Shown: one piece after another, positions 49,073 to 61,440 of the stretch
How positions within the stretch are numbered: position 1 is the stretch's first letter
Layout: every line of letters begins with the position of its first letter
From: Eulemur rufifrons
Taxonomy: Eukaryota; Chordata; Mammalia; Primates; Lemuridae
Length of the DNA stretch: 64,000 bases
Direction of reading: 5' to 3'
Assembly (NCBI RefSeq): GCF_041146395.1
Contig: NC_090989.1
Coordinates: forward strand, 241,108,843-241,172,842
The notes under the pieces: model-generated
Told to the model about the DNA's origin: nothing
Databases searched by the model: none
Seen by the model: only the letters and a program-made list of their open reading frames with translations
Made by a program: the position numbers and the translations under genes

Positions 49073-49320
49073 TCGGAGGCCAGAGGATGATTCCGGAGCA
49101 TGCGCCGTGGCGCCTGACACCCGGGCTCCGAGCCTCACGGGGCGGAGGGAGGGCTCGCGGGCGGGGCAGAGCGCGCGGGGAGGCCGAGCGAGCGAGCCAG
49201 GGGGAGCTCGAAAGAGCCAATCACTGGCCACCTCCCGAAACCCCGGCTGCCCGCTGCGCCACACTGGAACGCCTCGCTTAAAGTAACAGGTTCCTGCTGG
49301 GGGGTGGGAGGGAGGAGGCG

Positions 49321-50378
49321 CTGGAGTAGGGACAGCGGCCAGCTGGGGAACCACCCCATCCCCTGTGCAAACTCCGTTCGCCCTACAATAAAAAACGGAT
49401 TAAAACTGCTGGAATGTAGCCACTGTCTAGAGCCCCCAGCAGCCGGAGAAGGGGTGTTAAATCAAGTCTTTGGCGTGAGCACGCACAGGGAGGGGGGAGC
49501 GGGCTTTCTTTTACTTTCCACCACGTATTTTTTTGCGGTTTTGTGCTGAAAAGGCAAGAACTGACACCCAAACAAACTTATTTAAAGAGAGAGCGAGAGA
49601 AATGCCACCCTACAAAAACAAGCATCAAAATAGCAATCGCTGAGGCAACAATCCCCTGGCCCCCTTCCCCATCCACTCACAGGCACCCGCCCACCACCCT
49701 CACTCCCCGCCCTTCTGCCATCGCCACCGAAAATTTAAAAATGAGATGAACAAGAGAGAAACAAGAATGCTGTTTCCTTCCAAGGGAACGCCTTCCTCGT
49801 TGGTAATCCCTGGCTGGGAAGCTTCACAAAGCAGTGCCCAGGTGAAGGCGAGGCACCTGGGAGTGCCGGTTGCAGACCCTGGGGGACCAGGCTCCGAGTT
49901 GTTTTCTTCGGGAGGCTTCCCCTCCTGACAGCCTGCTGAGTTGCATCAGAACGTGGAGGATTGTCTTCTGAGGACGCGCGGGGCAACTGGGAGTCTTAAA
50001 ATAGCAGATAAAGTTAATACTGACTGTAATGTGCATAAATTGGATTATAATCTTTAGGCGTATTGGTGACAGCCAGCGTAATCCATCTCTGGGTATTAAG
50101 CCGGTTAGGCTCCCGGGTGACAACCGGTCGCAGGAGTGTTCCCAGAGTCGCGCCCCTGCAAATATTCTCACTCCGGTTGTATTTGGTCTCAGTGGCCGCG
50201 GATAGAACTGCGCAGCCACGCGTGGGGCGCGGGGAGGGGTATTGACTAGCTTCCTTTAGAAACGCAGGCGATCTTTAAAAAGGAAACGGATAAGATCTAG
50301 ACGATTGATTTAAAAGTGAAAGATGGGTGTGACTTTGGTTCGTTAAATAAAGATCCTTGCACCGTCCTAGCCCTTATA
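49321..50378. other. MLLT3 5' flank, moderately GC-rich, no gene
   Basis: Unique sequence upstream of the promoter. It includes a C-rich run near 49650-49720 and a second moderately CpG-containing patch around 49850-50240 ('ctcccgggtgacaaccggtc', 'gtggccgcggatagaactgc', 'acgcgtggggcgcgg'). This could be a promoter-upstream regulatory element or a start for a divergent transcript. No exon recognised. Confidence 0.45.
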
Positions 50379-50545
50379 CCTTTTTTTTTTTTTTTGCCGT
50401 TTTTATCTTTTCTTTACCCCACTTTTTCCCTCGCCTCCCAACTTCTTTCTGCAACTTTCCTTTCCTTCTCTTCTTGCCTTCCCTCTTTACTTGCCTCTCT
50501 TCCTCTTTCTGACTCAATTTTCTTGTTTTTGTCTTTTTCTTTTTT
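50379..50545 (+). repeat. Polypyrimidine tract (~165 bp)
   Basis: Almost continuous C/T on the plus strand with only scattered purines, starting with a 17-base T-run. Its complement is purine-rich in the MLLT3 direction. Such tracts can form triplex (H-DNA). Confidence 0.75.
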
Positions 50546-50943
50546 AAAACCACAAAGCGAGTTGTCTTGCCCTTGGATTGAGGAGACCAGAATAGTGGGA
50601 AGGAGGTTTCCTGGGGTATCCGGGGTCCTGATAATTTTCAGTTCTCCCAGATGCTTGCGAAAAGATAATGGGAATCAGATCGGACCATTTTAATTTCTAA
50701 GCCAGCGAGTTTCCAACTGGAAGAGTTTGATCCCCTAAAACTGATACCTCGCTCTCCTCCAGTTACAATCAAGAAACTTCTTTGCGTTGAAGACCCCAAT
50801 TCTTCCCAGCTTTCTACAGAATTTAGCATGAAGTGGAACAAGCTGGAAGGGAGAAACATTTTAATCCAAGCCCAAGGGTTTATATTTTTCAGCTGACACA
50901 CATGTGCATAAAGGCATGTCACCTTGTAGGTACATGTGTAGCT

Positions 50944-50948
<5 letters not shown>

Positions 50949-50975
<27 letters not shown>

Positions 50976-50976
50976 A
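50949..50976 (+). repeat. (TG)n dinucleotide microsatellite
   Basis: About 13 uninterrupted TG units preceded by TGTGTC. Likely length-polymorphic. Confidence 0.9.
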
Positions 50977-52112
50977 TAAGGACTAAGTTTACAACACATA
51001 GACGAGCTGTGTGTATAGTATCTTCATGCAGGGCGGACCTACTTGTTACACATTATTAAATTTTTGATAAAATAATGAAATTGGAGAGTTCTTTGGAATA
51101 ATAATATTGGAAACTGAAGGTTATCTGGATGTGCCATTAGTAGAGCCATTTCCTATTAAGCAGTAACCACTAGCAGCGAGTGTTGCTCAGGACACAACAA
51201 TCATTCCCCTTTTGAGTTGATTCCAGGGTTTGGCTAACTGCTTCCAATGCCAGACACCGGACTCTCTTGGGATTCTCGCCAAAACTTGCACTCGCAGGAG
51301 GGATTGATGTCTCCTTTTTGAATAATTCAGATTTATTCTAGCAATCACAGTTATACCACAGAGTCTGAGAGGATCTCTTCCCAAAACCCGTCCTTTCTCA
51401 AAGAATGCTTTAAACGGGAATGCACGGTCATTCCCAATCTCCAAACACTGGAAGTTTAGATTCCGTCGGTAGGTGGCGCACGGAGCCCTTCCACGGACGT
51501 CCTTATGTGACCCCCTTACAACAAAAAGACCAGGAGGGGGAGAAAAGAAAGAAAACACAAGTCTGAATACTCCAGATTCAACTTTGGACAAAGGAATTTA
51601 TGCAGGTCTTTGAATTTATTAATTATAACCTATTTTAATAAGCTTGCTATTAAAAGCAATCAAAATAGAAATAACAGATTAATTTCCAGTCCAATATATC
51701 TGAAGATCTTCACACTTTAAGTGAGGAACAAATGTGAAAAACAAGCTTTTGATTGCTTGACAATGTAATTATAGAAAATGTATTGTCAACAAGTTTTAAG
51801 ACAAACTTCGGCGCTAAATGCCAACAATAATAATAATAATAGTAATTAAAATGGAAGTAATGAGGGATAAAACCATCTACTTATCCAAAAAGTAATTATC
51901 TTACCAAAATTCATACTGTAGTATGTAGCACAGTGTGAAGCACGATGGGGTTAGTTTGAGGAGCAGAAAAGGAAAGCAATTGACATCATATCAAATAAAA
52001 ATCGTGACGAATAAAAGAGGACAGTGTCTGTGACAGATCTTAACTTCTCTCCTGATCTCTACCACCACCACCATCACTACTCACTATTGGCCTACCATTC
52101 ATTTGGCTCCAG
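50977..52112. other. MLLT3 upstream flank, homeobox-core-rich, no gene
   Basis: Unique AT-rich sequence; 51600-51800 has clustered TAAT/ATTA cores. No gene or repeat recognised. The 134-codon minus-strand frame (51187-51591) has no known domain. Confidence 0.4.
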
Positions 52113-52380
52113 ATTTTTTTTTTTTTTTTTTTATACAGGGTCTTGCTCTGCTGCTGGGGCTAGAGTGTGATGGTGCCTTCACAGCTCACTACTACCTCAA
52201 ATTCCTGGGCTCAGGTGATCCCCCCAAGTAACTGGGACTACAGGCCTGTGCCACCACATCAGAGACAGAGCTGTTGCTCAGGCTGGTCCTGAACTCCTGG
52301 CCTTTAGCAATCTCCCACCTCACCTCGACTTGGCCTCCCAAAGTGCTGGGATTACAGGCCTGAGCCACTGCACCTGGCCC
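52113..52380 (-). repeat. Old dimeric Alu (AluJ-type), internally shortened
   Basis: The plus strand, after a T-run, reads 'cagggtcttgctctgctgct', 'gtgcctgtg'-like inner arm, then 'gtgctgggattacaggcctg' and 'agccactgcacctggccc'. The linker region is deleted (arms joined near 'gccaccacatcagagacaga'). Confidence 0.85.
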
Positions 52381-55300
52381 AGTCTTTTTATTTGCAGTTG
52401 TTTTGTTTAGTTTGGAGGCTGAGGCCAGTTGCATTTGGATATTTCTGGCAAAACAAAAAGAGGACCTTTAGGGTGGAATTAGGGCTTTAAGGAGCACCCT
52501 AAAATAAATTTTACCTATTTGTTTTGACAGATTATTGATATACAAACTCAACTAATCAAATCAATAAAAACTAACCATTCATTTTCCACCTTTTGTTGTA
52601 TGGATGGGGAGGAGAGGAAGAAGATACATGGGAAAAAACTGAATAATGGGACAGACATTTTGAAAAAATGTTTATTCGCCAAAACCATTCCATGTGTCAG
52701 ACAGGCACTAAAAATATAAGAATGACAGAGTTCCTGCTGTCACAGAGTTTATAACCCAGAGGAGAAGTTTCACCAAAACCATTCCTTTTTATTTTTTTAA
52801 TTTCATTATACCTAAATTTGGGACAGAGATGTGTGTCACATATAAGCAAGGAGCATAGAACTCTAACATGAACTGCCCAAGGACAAGGAAAACAGTAGCA
52901 CAAGATTAGAAGCCAGGAGTGGTTGCCCTCAGTTCCACCTTTTAATACTTAAAAAGGAGGAGGGACAGATATCATTCTTGTAACAGCAGACAATTCCTAA
53001 TTTCCTTTTCCTTGATCTAAAGTATTTTCTATGTTCACTTTGTTGTAGCTCTTTTAGGAAAAAGGAAATCCCACAATGAAAGAAAGTGAAGTCTTTTCAA
53101 GACCGTGAGCATATTCTCTCAGTTGAAATGATCTTCCTGTTTCTTATGGAAATTTCTGGTTCAAAATGCTACATGTTTAACATTATATTTAATATATGAT
53201 TCTAGGAAAGTGTGTTGGGAATACCAGAATAGTAAGAATCATTACTACTTTGAAAAAAACAATTGCTTTGATATCCACTTAAGTACCTAGTCTAGGACTA
53301 TTTCCAGAGATAAGAAATACACAAAGCTTTTTTAACCACCAGAGCCTCTTCATGTGTAAATTATTCCCTGAGAGTAATTTAAGCAATGCACTTATACATT
53401 CAGAAGACAAGAGTGCCTCCACAGTAATAATTTATTAATTTAGTGGGCTGTATCCCTAATTTAATAAATAGTACCTCAGGGCCTAAAAATTAATCAAGGA
53501 TGTTATGTAAGATCAGTAATATGAAACAAGGTAAATATTGGGGGACAGTTGATATAGTGTGATTGAAAATGTTTCCCTAATATATACAGGAACCCCAGTG
53601 GAATAGTTATAGGTAAAACAGTTATGAAATTGAAAGTGCTTGCTATAAAACAACCCCCAAAATAGAACATTTTACTATATCTTTATGTATCTCTGGCATC
53701 TCTTCAAAGGCTACTGCACAATTTTCCTTCTTTCTTTACATGATTTGATCTCTCTGATTTTCAGTGGAAATTCCATTTGTTTTCATACATGAGTTCACCT
53801 CTCCCATTCACATATAATGAATCAGGAGTTAAAATAATCACTTAATCTTAAAATCATAAACTATATTTTGCTTTACTTGATAAAAATGGAAACATAACGT
53901 ATCAGGCTTATGAATTAATGTAAACAGCTCAAACTTCAACTAGAACTGCAAAAGACACTTTGGATAAAGAAATGACTCCTTCCCATCTACTAAATGGTGT
54001 GACAGTGGCTTGAAAATAATACTAAGCCTCTAAGAAGTGAGTGATTTACTACCTTCTGGTAGGATCAAGTTTCCTGGTTGGGTTAAGCTATTTACAGTCA
54101 GCCCTGAATAATCCATGAGTATATTACCCACTTTGTAGATAATCCACAATGACACAATTATGTGTGTGTGGCTTTTTTTAATGTCAATTTATGATAGACG
54201 TAGGGATTTTTTTTAACTATACAAAATGCATATCACTATCTGTTAGCTTCCATTCATAGTTTTTCTCTCAGAAAAGTTTATATGTTAGTCCATCCTTTCT
54301 CTTTGGAGCCCTTTCTAAATTTTATTAGGAAAAACTTTCTAATAAAACTTTCTAAATTCTATTAAGCAATTTTTCATCCCAGATATAGAGTGCTTTGGCA
54401 ATAAACTATTGATCTAGGAAGCAATATCTATTGATAGGAAAGAAGAAATATTCATTTACCAGTGTGCTGAATCTTTTGGATCAAAAGAACTCCTGGAGGC
54501 TATTATTAATTATAGCTGTATTATATATCTTCTATGATATTAAGTAAGGCAAAGTTAGTGAAAGACTATCTTCTGAACTATATTGATAACAATTTAGGGG
54601 AAATTTCAAACTGTAACAAGGAGATAAAAATCACTTAAAATACCAAAAGGACTTATTTCTATACAATTAGGCCCTTAATATTTATTATTTCAATCTCTTG
54701 TCTTATGTTGCACAACTTTGACATTTTGGTTTTATTATTAATTCAATGTGTTCAGTTAACTTTTATTGGCTGACCACTGAAAATCAGCCACTGTTCTTAG
54801 TCCTTTGAAATCAGGATAGAGGTAGAGGATGCCTCTAACTCTCATTTATTTCAAGTCGTTAAAATTTTTTGACTTAGAGTTACTAGATTGGTACAACAAA
54901 TGAAAGATGTTATTAAGCACATAACAATAAACCCTGGTTAATCACTTGTATCTTTATTTAGCCATAACATTGACAGTAATCCCTACTTTAAAAAAAAAAA
55001 AAGATAGTTGAAATTATTTATTAAGGTCACAAACAAGTACTGAGAGAACTTCCAAATTAAAATTTCACTTTCAAGGGCTCCAGTGGGCCAAATTTGGGAC
55101 AATTTGTGCTTCGAAAAGAATCTATGATTCCATAATGGTACTTTAAAAAAAATAACAAGAAGATTCAAAACAAAAGCTTCACCTTACAGAAAAATGCTAG
55201 CTAATATACATAAGAGGAATGAAAAGTCATAATTTTGTAGCCTTCAGTGCAGTGATAGATTTAGTCAAGGCTCATCAATATACGCCAAAAGTATAGGGTG

Positions 55301-58226
55301 AAAGATTTTTGGAGAATACATTAGTCACAAGGTCTCGTTGTATTGCAGATTATGTATTAGTTACAAAAGGAGAAAGGGGCCTTTACGGTGGAAAACTCTG
55401 GTGGACACCACTTAACCAAGTAATCAAACTTAACACTTCCCATGGGAAAAGCTGACATCATGCACCTCTTGAAGTGATGCAATTAAAAAACAAAAGCATA
55501 TAGCATCACCTATGTAGTATTTCTGCCCAAAGTGTTTAACCTGAATCTAACTATGGGGAAGAAATCAGGACAAGTCCAGATCATGTGGGACATTTCGCAA
55601 GATAACTAGCCTGAACTCCTGAAAAATCAACATCATGAGAGCCACAAAAAAAGGAGGATGAGAGTATTTCCAGATTAAAGTTGACTAAAGAAACATAAAA
55701 GAAAATAAAAAGAATGTACAATGCTTAATACTTAACTGGATTCCAGACCCCAAAACAAACACATAAACAAAAAAACAGCCTAAAGGCAATTTCTGGAACA
55801 ATTGGAGAAATTATATATTAGATGAAACTGTATATTAGATGATACTGTCAAGGTTAAATTTCTTGGATGTGCTAAATGTATTGTGGTCATGTAGGAGATG
55901 CTCCTAGTTCTTAGAAAATACATGCCAAAGTATTTAGGGAAGAAGTGTCATGATGTCCACTACTTACTCTCAAGTAGGTAAATCAAAATAGTAAACAAAA
56001 AAGACATAAATATAAATTGAGATAGAGAGATAAAGCAAATGAATTGAAGTGATCATTGTACTACCTTTTCTGTAGATTTGTCTTTTTTCCCCAAAAATGT
56101 AAATTTTAGGGAAAAATATTGATTCTCCAGATTCAGAACTAATTTCTGAAGTCAAAGTTTTTTATATATTTCCTCAATAGTATTTGTTTTTGTTTCTTAA
56201 AAAATATATGCTTAATAAGGACAAAAGTAGGAAAAATGGGAAGAGAAAATATTATAATCTAAAGGATTTCATTTTTAAGGAAAAGATAGAAGGTTAGATT
56301 TTTTTTTTTTTCTTTTTTGGCAGTTTGAGGCTTTACCTATTTTATATTTTCTCCTTTCTGCCTACCATCAAATTTGTTTTTGAATTATAGTGTGATGGCT
56401 TTGGTTGACTCACATGTTTGAGGTCAGCATCTTTAGTGATCTCAGCTTTTCTCTGGTAGCGAAGAACTCCAAAAGGGAACAAGACACAAGACACAGGTTT
56501 GGCATGCCCTGCTGAATTAGTGGCAATATTTTCATGGAATGTTCTTTCAAAAGTAGATGCTGTGTATGAAAGGTTTCCCTCATGAGATTACAGCAATTTA
56601 AAGGTCATTCAATTCTACAGACCGCTTAATTGTGCCCCATTAAGCATTTCTCAAAAAGAAGTGTGTGTGTTTTAATAGCATTCAAGGACTGCCAATATCA
56701 GCATTGTCTAACTTAGAAAGATTATTTTTTTTCATGGCTTTTATCACTGACCCGGTGTATAATGCACTGACTTTCCTTTTTTATTGCTCAAGGGCAGCTG
56801 GATGAGTAGCCTTGGCTCATTTAGAAACCATCTAATGCTTTTGTTCTCAGTTAATATTTTCTTTAAAGGTCACCTACCTCTGACACCTGCCCGGTTAGCA
56901 CTTCTCAGAATCAGGAATAGGACATTTTCTTGATCATGTACAGCCAATGCAATGTCTAAAGATTGGCCTTCAGTTTTGAACAAACAGCAGATTAACAGAT
57001 TGTTCTTCAGTCTCTCATTTTACACTCAGAATCTTTTTGGGGACTGTTTCCCAGCCAGGTACCAGAGAGAAAAATGTGGAAAGAGTAGAAAAAATAGGAA
57101 CAGGGCAGAGAGTTCTGTGTTTCCTTTCCAAACTTGGGAGAAAATGCACAAAAGCAATGCTTTCTCCTTAAAATCTTTGTCAGAAGTAGAGAAGGTCATT
57201 GAGTGAAAATATTAAGAAAAAAAAATCAGGCCCCAAGTAAAGAACGAATAAACAGAATAAATCCAAACCACTTTAAGATAACAAAACTTGCCAACTACAC
57301 CACAAAACAAAATTTGTGGGAATTATAAATAAAATGACAGTATTATAGAAAAATTCTTTTTACCCTAAGGGTAAAGCATTTAGAGACTAGTTTTGATTTT
57401 TATTCAGCAACCCCAATGTGGAAGCTATAATTGCATATAACAGTCCTATACTTTCTCAATTAATTTGTTGTTATACTGTGGTTCTTACCCAAACTGTGGT
57501 TACTCTGTGAACAAAGGGCTCCAGAATTGTCTTTTAGAGATGTCAGACCTCTTAACCTTTCCTTCAATCAAGACCTTTAATTCTCATATACAACTCTATA
57601 TTTAAAACCATGTACTGGTCTTGTTGTATGCCAGACGTTTTGATTAGAGAGCTAACGCAATGGTCTGATTTCAAGCCAAAACTAAAGTTGAACCTTAAGG
57701 CAATGATCATATGCACATGGCAGGAAAAAGATATAAAGACAGTTTCCAGGTCATAATGTAAAATATTCCAAGTCATTTTGTCTTCCTTGACTCAACAACT
57801 TGGTACAAATTTTTTAGCTAGATACCGAAGTCTTTGATTTTTGTTGTTTTATCACGGGGACAATGGGAAGAAGTAAGACAAAAACAAGTCCACATAAGTT
57901 GTTCTGAAACAAAGACCATTGGTTACAGGGGATTGTTGCCAGAGTTGGTGTTAACTCATTGGTGGAAACAGCCTTTGTTAGACAAGTGTGCTTGTACAAG
58001 TGGGTTATCTGTAATACCGCAGTTTTGAGGAACTCCTTGCATAGTTCTTCTCATAGGCATATGTGCATAGGGTCTCTCCTTCATGGCCTTCCAGCCCCAT
58101 TTTGTTAGGCTTTGACATTAGTGACTCCATTTTGATACTGATAAGTTTCACAACTGCAAATGTACACACACTGAATTTCAATGGCAGAATGTGAAAAGAA
58201 TGTAAAATATCTTAATAATTTTTATA
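52381..58226. other. Intergenic stretch upstream of MLLT3, no gene recognised
   Basis: AT-rich DNA with only short open frames. A diverged 'tacagtcagccctgaataat' (54095 on) may be the tip of a MER2/Tigger-type element, but too little remains to assign. T/A-runs occur near 54980-55000 and 56300. Confidence 0.4.
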
Positions 58227-58387
58227 TTGATGGTATATTGAAATAATATTTTAGTTATGTTGGGTTAAGTAAAATATACCAGTAAAATTAATTTATCTCT
58301 CTTCTTCCTTTTTTAAAAATGAGTTACTAGAACATTTAAAATTATATATGTGGCTCACATTACATTTTCATTGAACAATACTGTTCT
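58227..58387. mobile_element. hAT-Charlie element fragment (MER33-like)
   Basis: 'tattgaaataatattttagt', 'gttgggttaagtaaaatata', 'acatttaaaattatatatgt' and 'tgaacaatactgttctag' match the same family as 12420-12855. One end only. Confidence 0.65.
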
Positions 58388-58392
58388 AGACC

Positions 58393-59158
58393 GGGTCAGC
58401 AAAATTTTTCCATAAAGGGCCAGGTGGTGAGAAAGATTCATTGCATGGCCAAACTTTAATCAGGCTTCTGAACCTTCTCCTAGGCCCATCTGTGCACTTC
58501 CTTGTTAAACTTAGTTTTAGCAAGAAACTACCACCCTCAACACATGATCAAGTTCCGCATCCTCCGCCATCCCCCAGGTGATGTCTGATCACTCTGGCCT
58601 GTCTTCAGCAAGAATCTTGTTAGGTCAGGATATCCAGAATCCCCTTTACCCCTAATGTTTCCTCTCAGTAACTTTTCATCCACTGACCCTCCACCCCGCG
58701 CCTTGGCTATAAATTCCCATTTGCCCATGCTGTATTTGGAGTTAAGCCCAATCTCTTTCCCCAACTGCCAGACCCCATTGTAGTGCTTCCTGTACCCATC
58801 TCAGTGGTCCTGAGTAAAGTCTTCCTTACCACGTTTTATAATAACAAGGATCACCAAATAATTTTTTTCTGTAACAATGATAAGCATTTTTGGCTTTGTG
58901 GGCCATATGGTCTCTGTTGCAACTACTCCATTCTACCCTTGTAGCACAAAAGCAGCCATAGGTAATATGAAAACTAATGACCTTGGTTATGTTTCAATAA
59001 AACTTTATTTATAGACACTGAAATTAAAATTTCAAATAGTTTTCACATGTCATGAAATATCCTTTTTAAGATTTTATTTAACTATTTAGAGATGCAAATG
59101 TTTTTCTTAAACAGGCTTAGAGCCTGATTTGACCCCCTGGCCATAGTTTGCCCACCAC
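58393..59158. mobile_element. hAT-Charlie element (GGTCAGCAAA type), split by an LTR
   Basis: The left end 'gggtcagcaaaatttttcca' (58393-58427) resumes after the LTR as 'atttttggctttgtgggcca', 'aatgaccttggttatgtttc' and 'aataaaactttatttataga'. It ends 'ggccatagtttgcccacc'. The flanking inverted termini and order show one element interrupted at 58428-58876. Confidence 0.7.
58428..58876 (+). mobile_element. ERV-type solo LTR inside a hAT element
   Basis: About 449 bp beginning TGAGAAAGATT and ending TGTAACA. It contains a TATA-like box 'ggctataaattcccat' (about 58705-58720) followed by 'ggagttaagcccaatctctt' and 'gagtaaagtcttccttacc', a layout typical of an LTR U3-R-U5. Orientation is plus, away from the MLLT3 promoter. 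No internal viral sequence remains. Flanking duplications are imperfect, so the exact ends are approximate. The family is not identified. Confidence 0.6.
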
Positions 59159-59386
59159 AGATTACTCACCTCTGTTCTATATCAACAGCAGTACCCTGGG
59201 ACTAAGATGATCTGCACTACTACAAAAAGGGGCTCGGGGCTAGGATGCTTGAGCAAATGAGCAAAATGGGCAAAGCAGAGCCGTGGGTAACTGGAAAAGG
59301 GGCCTTCAGCTTCAGCTGAGTCTTTCAGATATGTGAGCCCTGGGTAGCCAGATCTTCTGATACGTTTTCCCCCAAGAGAAGTAGGG

Positions 59387-59446
59387 AATTCAAATTTTTA
59401 TGTAAAAAATTCAAATTTTTATGTAAAAATTTCAAATTTTTACATA
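59387..59446. repeat. Three-copy ~21-bp tandem repeat
   Basis: The unit AATTCAAATTTTTATGTAAA occurs twice perfectly (59387 and 59408), then a third diverged copy follows. AT-rich. Confidence 0.85.
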
Positions 59447-60915
59447 TTGTCCACTATGTTATTTTAAACAAATAAACATGCCAAACACTTTGTTCAGACC
59501 AAACAACATATGCTATGGGCTCAGTTTAGCCTTCTGGCTATCACCTCACACCGTCTGCCCTGGCCATGGAATTTTGTGCATGAACACATTTTTCTTAAAC
59601 TTTGCAGATAAAAGTAACTGGCGTTTTTAATTTTCATGTATCTTTCCTATAATTTTAGTGTGACATAATTTTACAAGTACTACTTCATGTTCTCAAGGAT
59701 GATTTTGTTTCATGTAAAGATTTTTTTCTTAGTAAACAATTATGGTCTATATATTACTAATTCTCCCTCTCCTTCTTATATATGCTTTCCATTTTTTATG
59801 GTTTTGTTCTTTACAATAATGTATTCTTCCCTGAAAATGGCTTTTAAGTAACTGGTAGATGAGAACTGTCATAACTCAAAAAGGCCAGACTTTTATTTTA
59901 GTTTTGTTGTCTGAGGAAGAATGAGTACTTAGAAAACTGTGTGTATTCACTGAAAGAAAAAACAAACAAACATGAAAACTGAATTTGGGATTTTAAAATA
60001 CTGCTTTTATCTTTGGTTTAACAGTTACATGTGGGCAATCTTTATTCCTAATTTGACTAAATTTTGTACTATTAGCTTAATGAAAAACTATTCTAAAATG
60101 ACTTTTTTCTATTTCTACAATAGAGTAATATGGCTCAAATTTGTTATTTTGGGAAAGTATGCTGTTCCTGAACCCTGCCAATTGGAAACAACCCCTCATG
60201 CCAAAGAACATCCTTTTTGAGAAATGTGGTTGGCTGAGAGTTACCTCTCCTCCCCGGCTTTGCCAAGTGGGCTTGCTTGTACTCGAGAATTAAATCATTT
60301 TATCTTTGACATTAAGGAGTAGTTTAGCCAATTTATATTTAGGTTGATACTTTTAAAAGGAAAAAAACTGCTAAGATTGATTTAATACTGTTTTGTGGCA
60401 TTTTTCACATATCTACATATGAGTTCAATGAACTTTTGTCTCCAAATACATAAAATTAAATAACAAAGCTTCAGCAATTACCTTCAGACCTAATTTTTCA
60501 GAGTTTCTACCATGAAACACAAAGCAGTTTTTCAAAATGACCCATATGATAAAGTACTGTAATAGAGGAGAAAAGAATAAAGTTAAAAATCCTGCCTTAG
60601 TAAAACCAAGATTAAGAGTGTTGTGATTTATCCCAACTGGAAAAATGAGGGTTGGTGCACCTTAGCCTGGATGGCATTCGTTAGTAATGACAGAATCCTG
60701 TGTAATGACAAATGCCGTTGCTTCCACATTCCTAAATTGTTATAAAATTCTAACTGTGCCTATGTTATCTTACTCATATTGTTTCTTGTTATTTAACAAG
60801 TAGACTTATCCCAGGAAATACATCATCTTGAAGAACTCAAAAACTAAATACTTGCAAATTTTTCAGCATTGCTTTTTGTATTTTCTCCACATTAATTTCA
60901 GGTATTTCTGACATG

Positions 60916-60917
<2 letters not shown>
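59447..60917. other. Intergenic stretch, no feature recognised
   Basis: AT-rich sequence with no recognisable repeat or gene; the longest open frame (82 codons at 59972) shows no family resemblance. Confidence 0.45.
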
Positions 60918-60947
<30 letters not shown>

Positions 60948-61063
60948 GAGATAGGGTCTTGCTAGGTTGCTCAGGCTGGCCTCTAAATTCTGGGCTCAAG
61001 GGATCCTCCTGCCTCAGCCTCTCAAGTAGCTAGGGACTACAGGCATGTGCCACTGTACCCAGA
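60918..61063 (-). repeat. Alu monomer (FLAM)
   Basis: A 27-base T-run, then 'gagatagggtcttgctaggt', 'ctgggctcaagggatcctcc', 'caagtagctagggactacag' and 'gtgccactgtacccag'. A single minus-strand arm. Confidence 0.88.
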
Positions 61064-61354
61064 TTTTTCTTATATTTATCTCTCTCTCCTTTAACCAACA
61101 TCACTCCACTCAAATTATTTTTCCATTGAATTCTATTTAAAGTTGCAAAATTTAATTCTGGGTGCTTTACACACAATAGGTGTACAATAATTATTTGTAA
61201 AATAAATCTATAAAAAAATCTTCCCCCTTGTCCCAACCCCCTTGGATAAGCCTATGATTTGTCATAGCACTCATATCTTGAATTGCAATCCCATGCTATT
61301 CCTGAATAAACTCTTTGCTTTGGAGAGTTGGTCTCTCTCTCATTCATTTTAGGT

Positions 61355-61440
61355 TGACACGGTACATCTCAAATAGGATTAGCCACGTTTCAAGTGCTCA
61401 GTAGCCAAGATGGTGCTAGCATATTGGAAGGACAGTATAG
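61355..61440. mobile_element. hAT-Charlie terminal fragment (MER33-like)
   Basis: 'tacatctcaaataggattag', 'ccacgtttcaagtgctcagt' and 'tattggaaggacagtatag' match one end of the family seen at 12420 and 58227. Confidence 0.65.

Larger units (their letters stand above)
49000..49240 (-). promoter_or_regulatory. MLLT3: MLLT3 core/proximal promoter
   Basis: DNA immediately upstream of exon 1. It holds a CCAAT box (plus-strand CCAAT at 49217-49221), a GC box GGGCGGGGC (49159-49167), an AGC/CTG triplet run (49052-49072), a CGCT tetranucleotide run (49008-49025), and a weak TATA-like TTTAATAAG on the minus strand (49033-49025). The arrangement fits a CpG-island promoter with NF-Y and SP1 input. Factor assignment is by motif only. 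Confidence 0.7.
46870..49320. promoter_or_regulatory. MLLT3: CpG island spanning MLLT3 promoter, exons 1-2
   Basis: This is the only long GC- and CpG-dense block in the window, standing out sharply from AT-rich flanks. CpG runs such as 'gtcgcgcgcgcgcgggcggc' (47062 on), 'cgcggcgccgcgc', and repeated CGCT near 49008 show little CpG decay. That implies germline hypomethylation, as expected for a constitutive promoter. It covers exon 1, intron 1, exon 2 and about 370 bp of intron 2. No dispersed repeat interrupts it. Confidence 0.9.
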
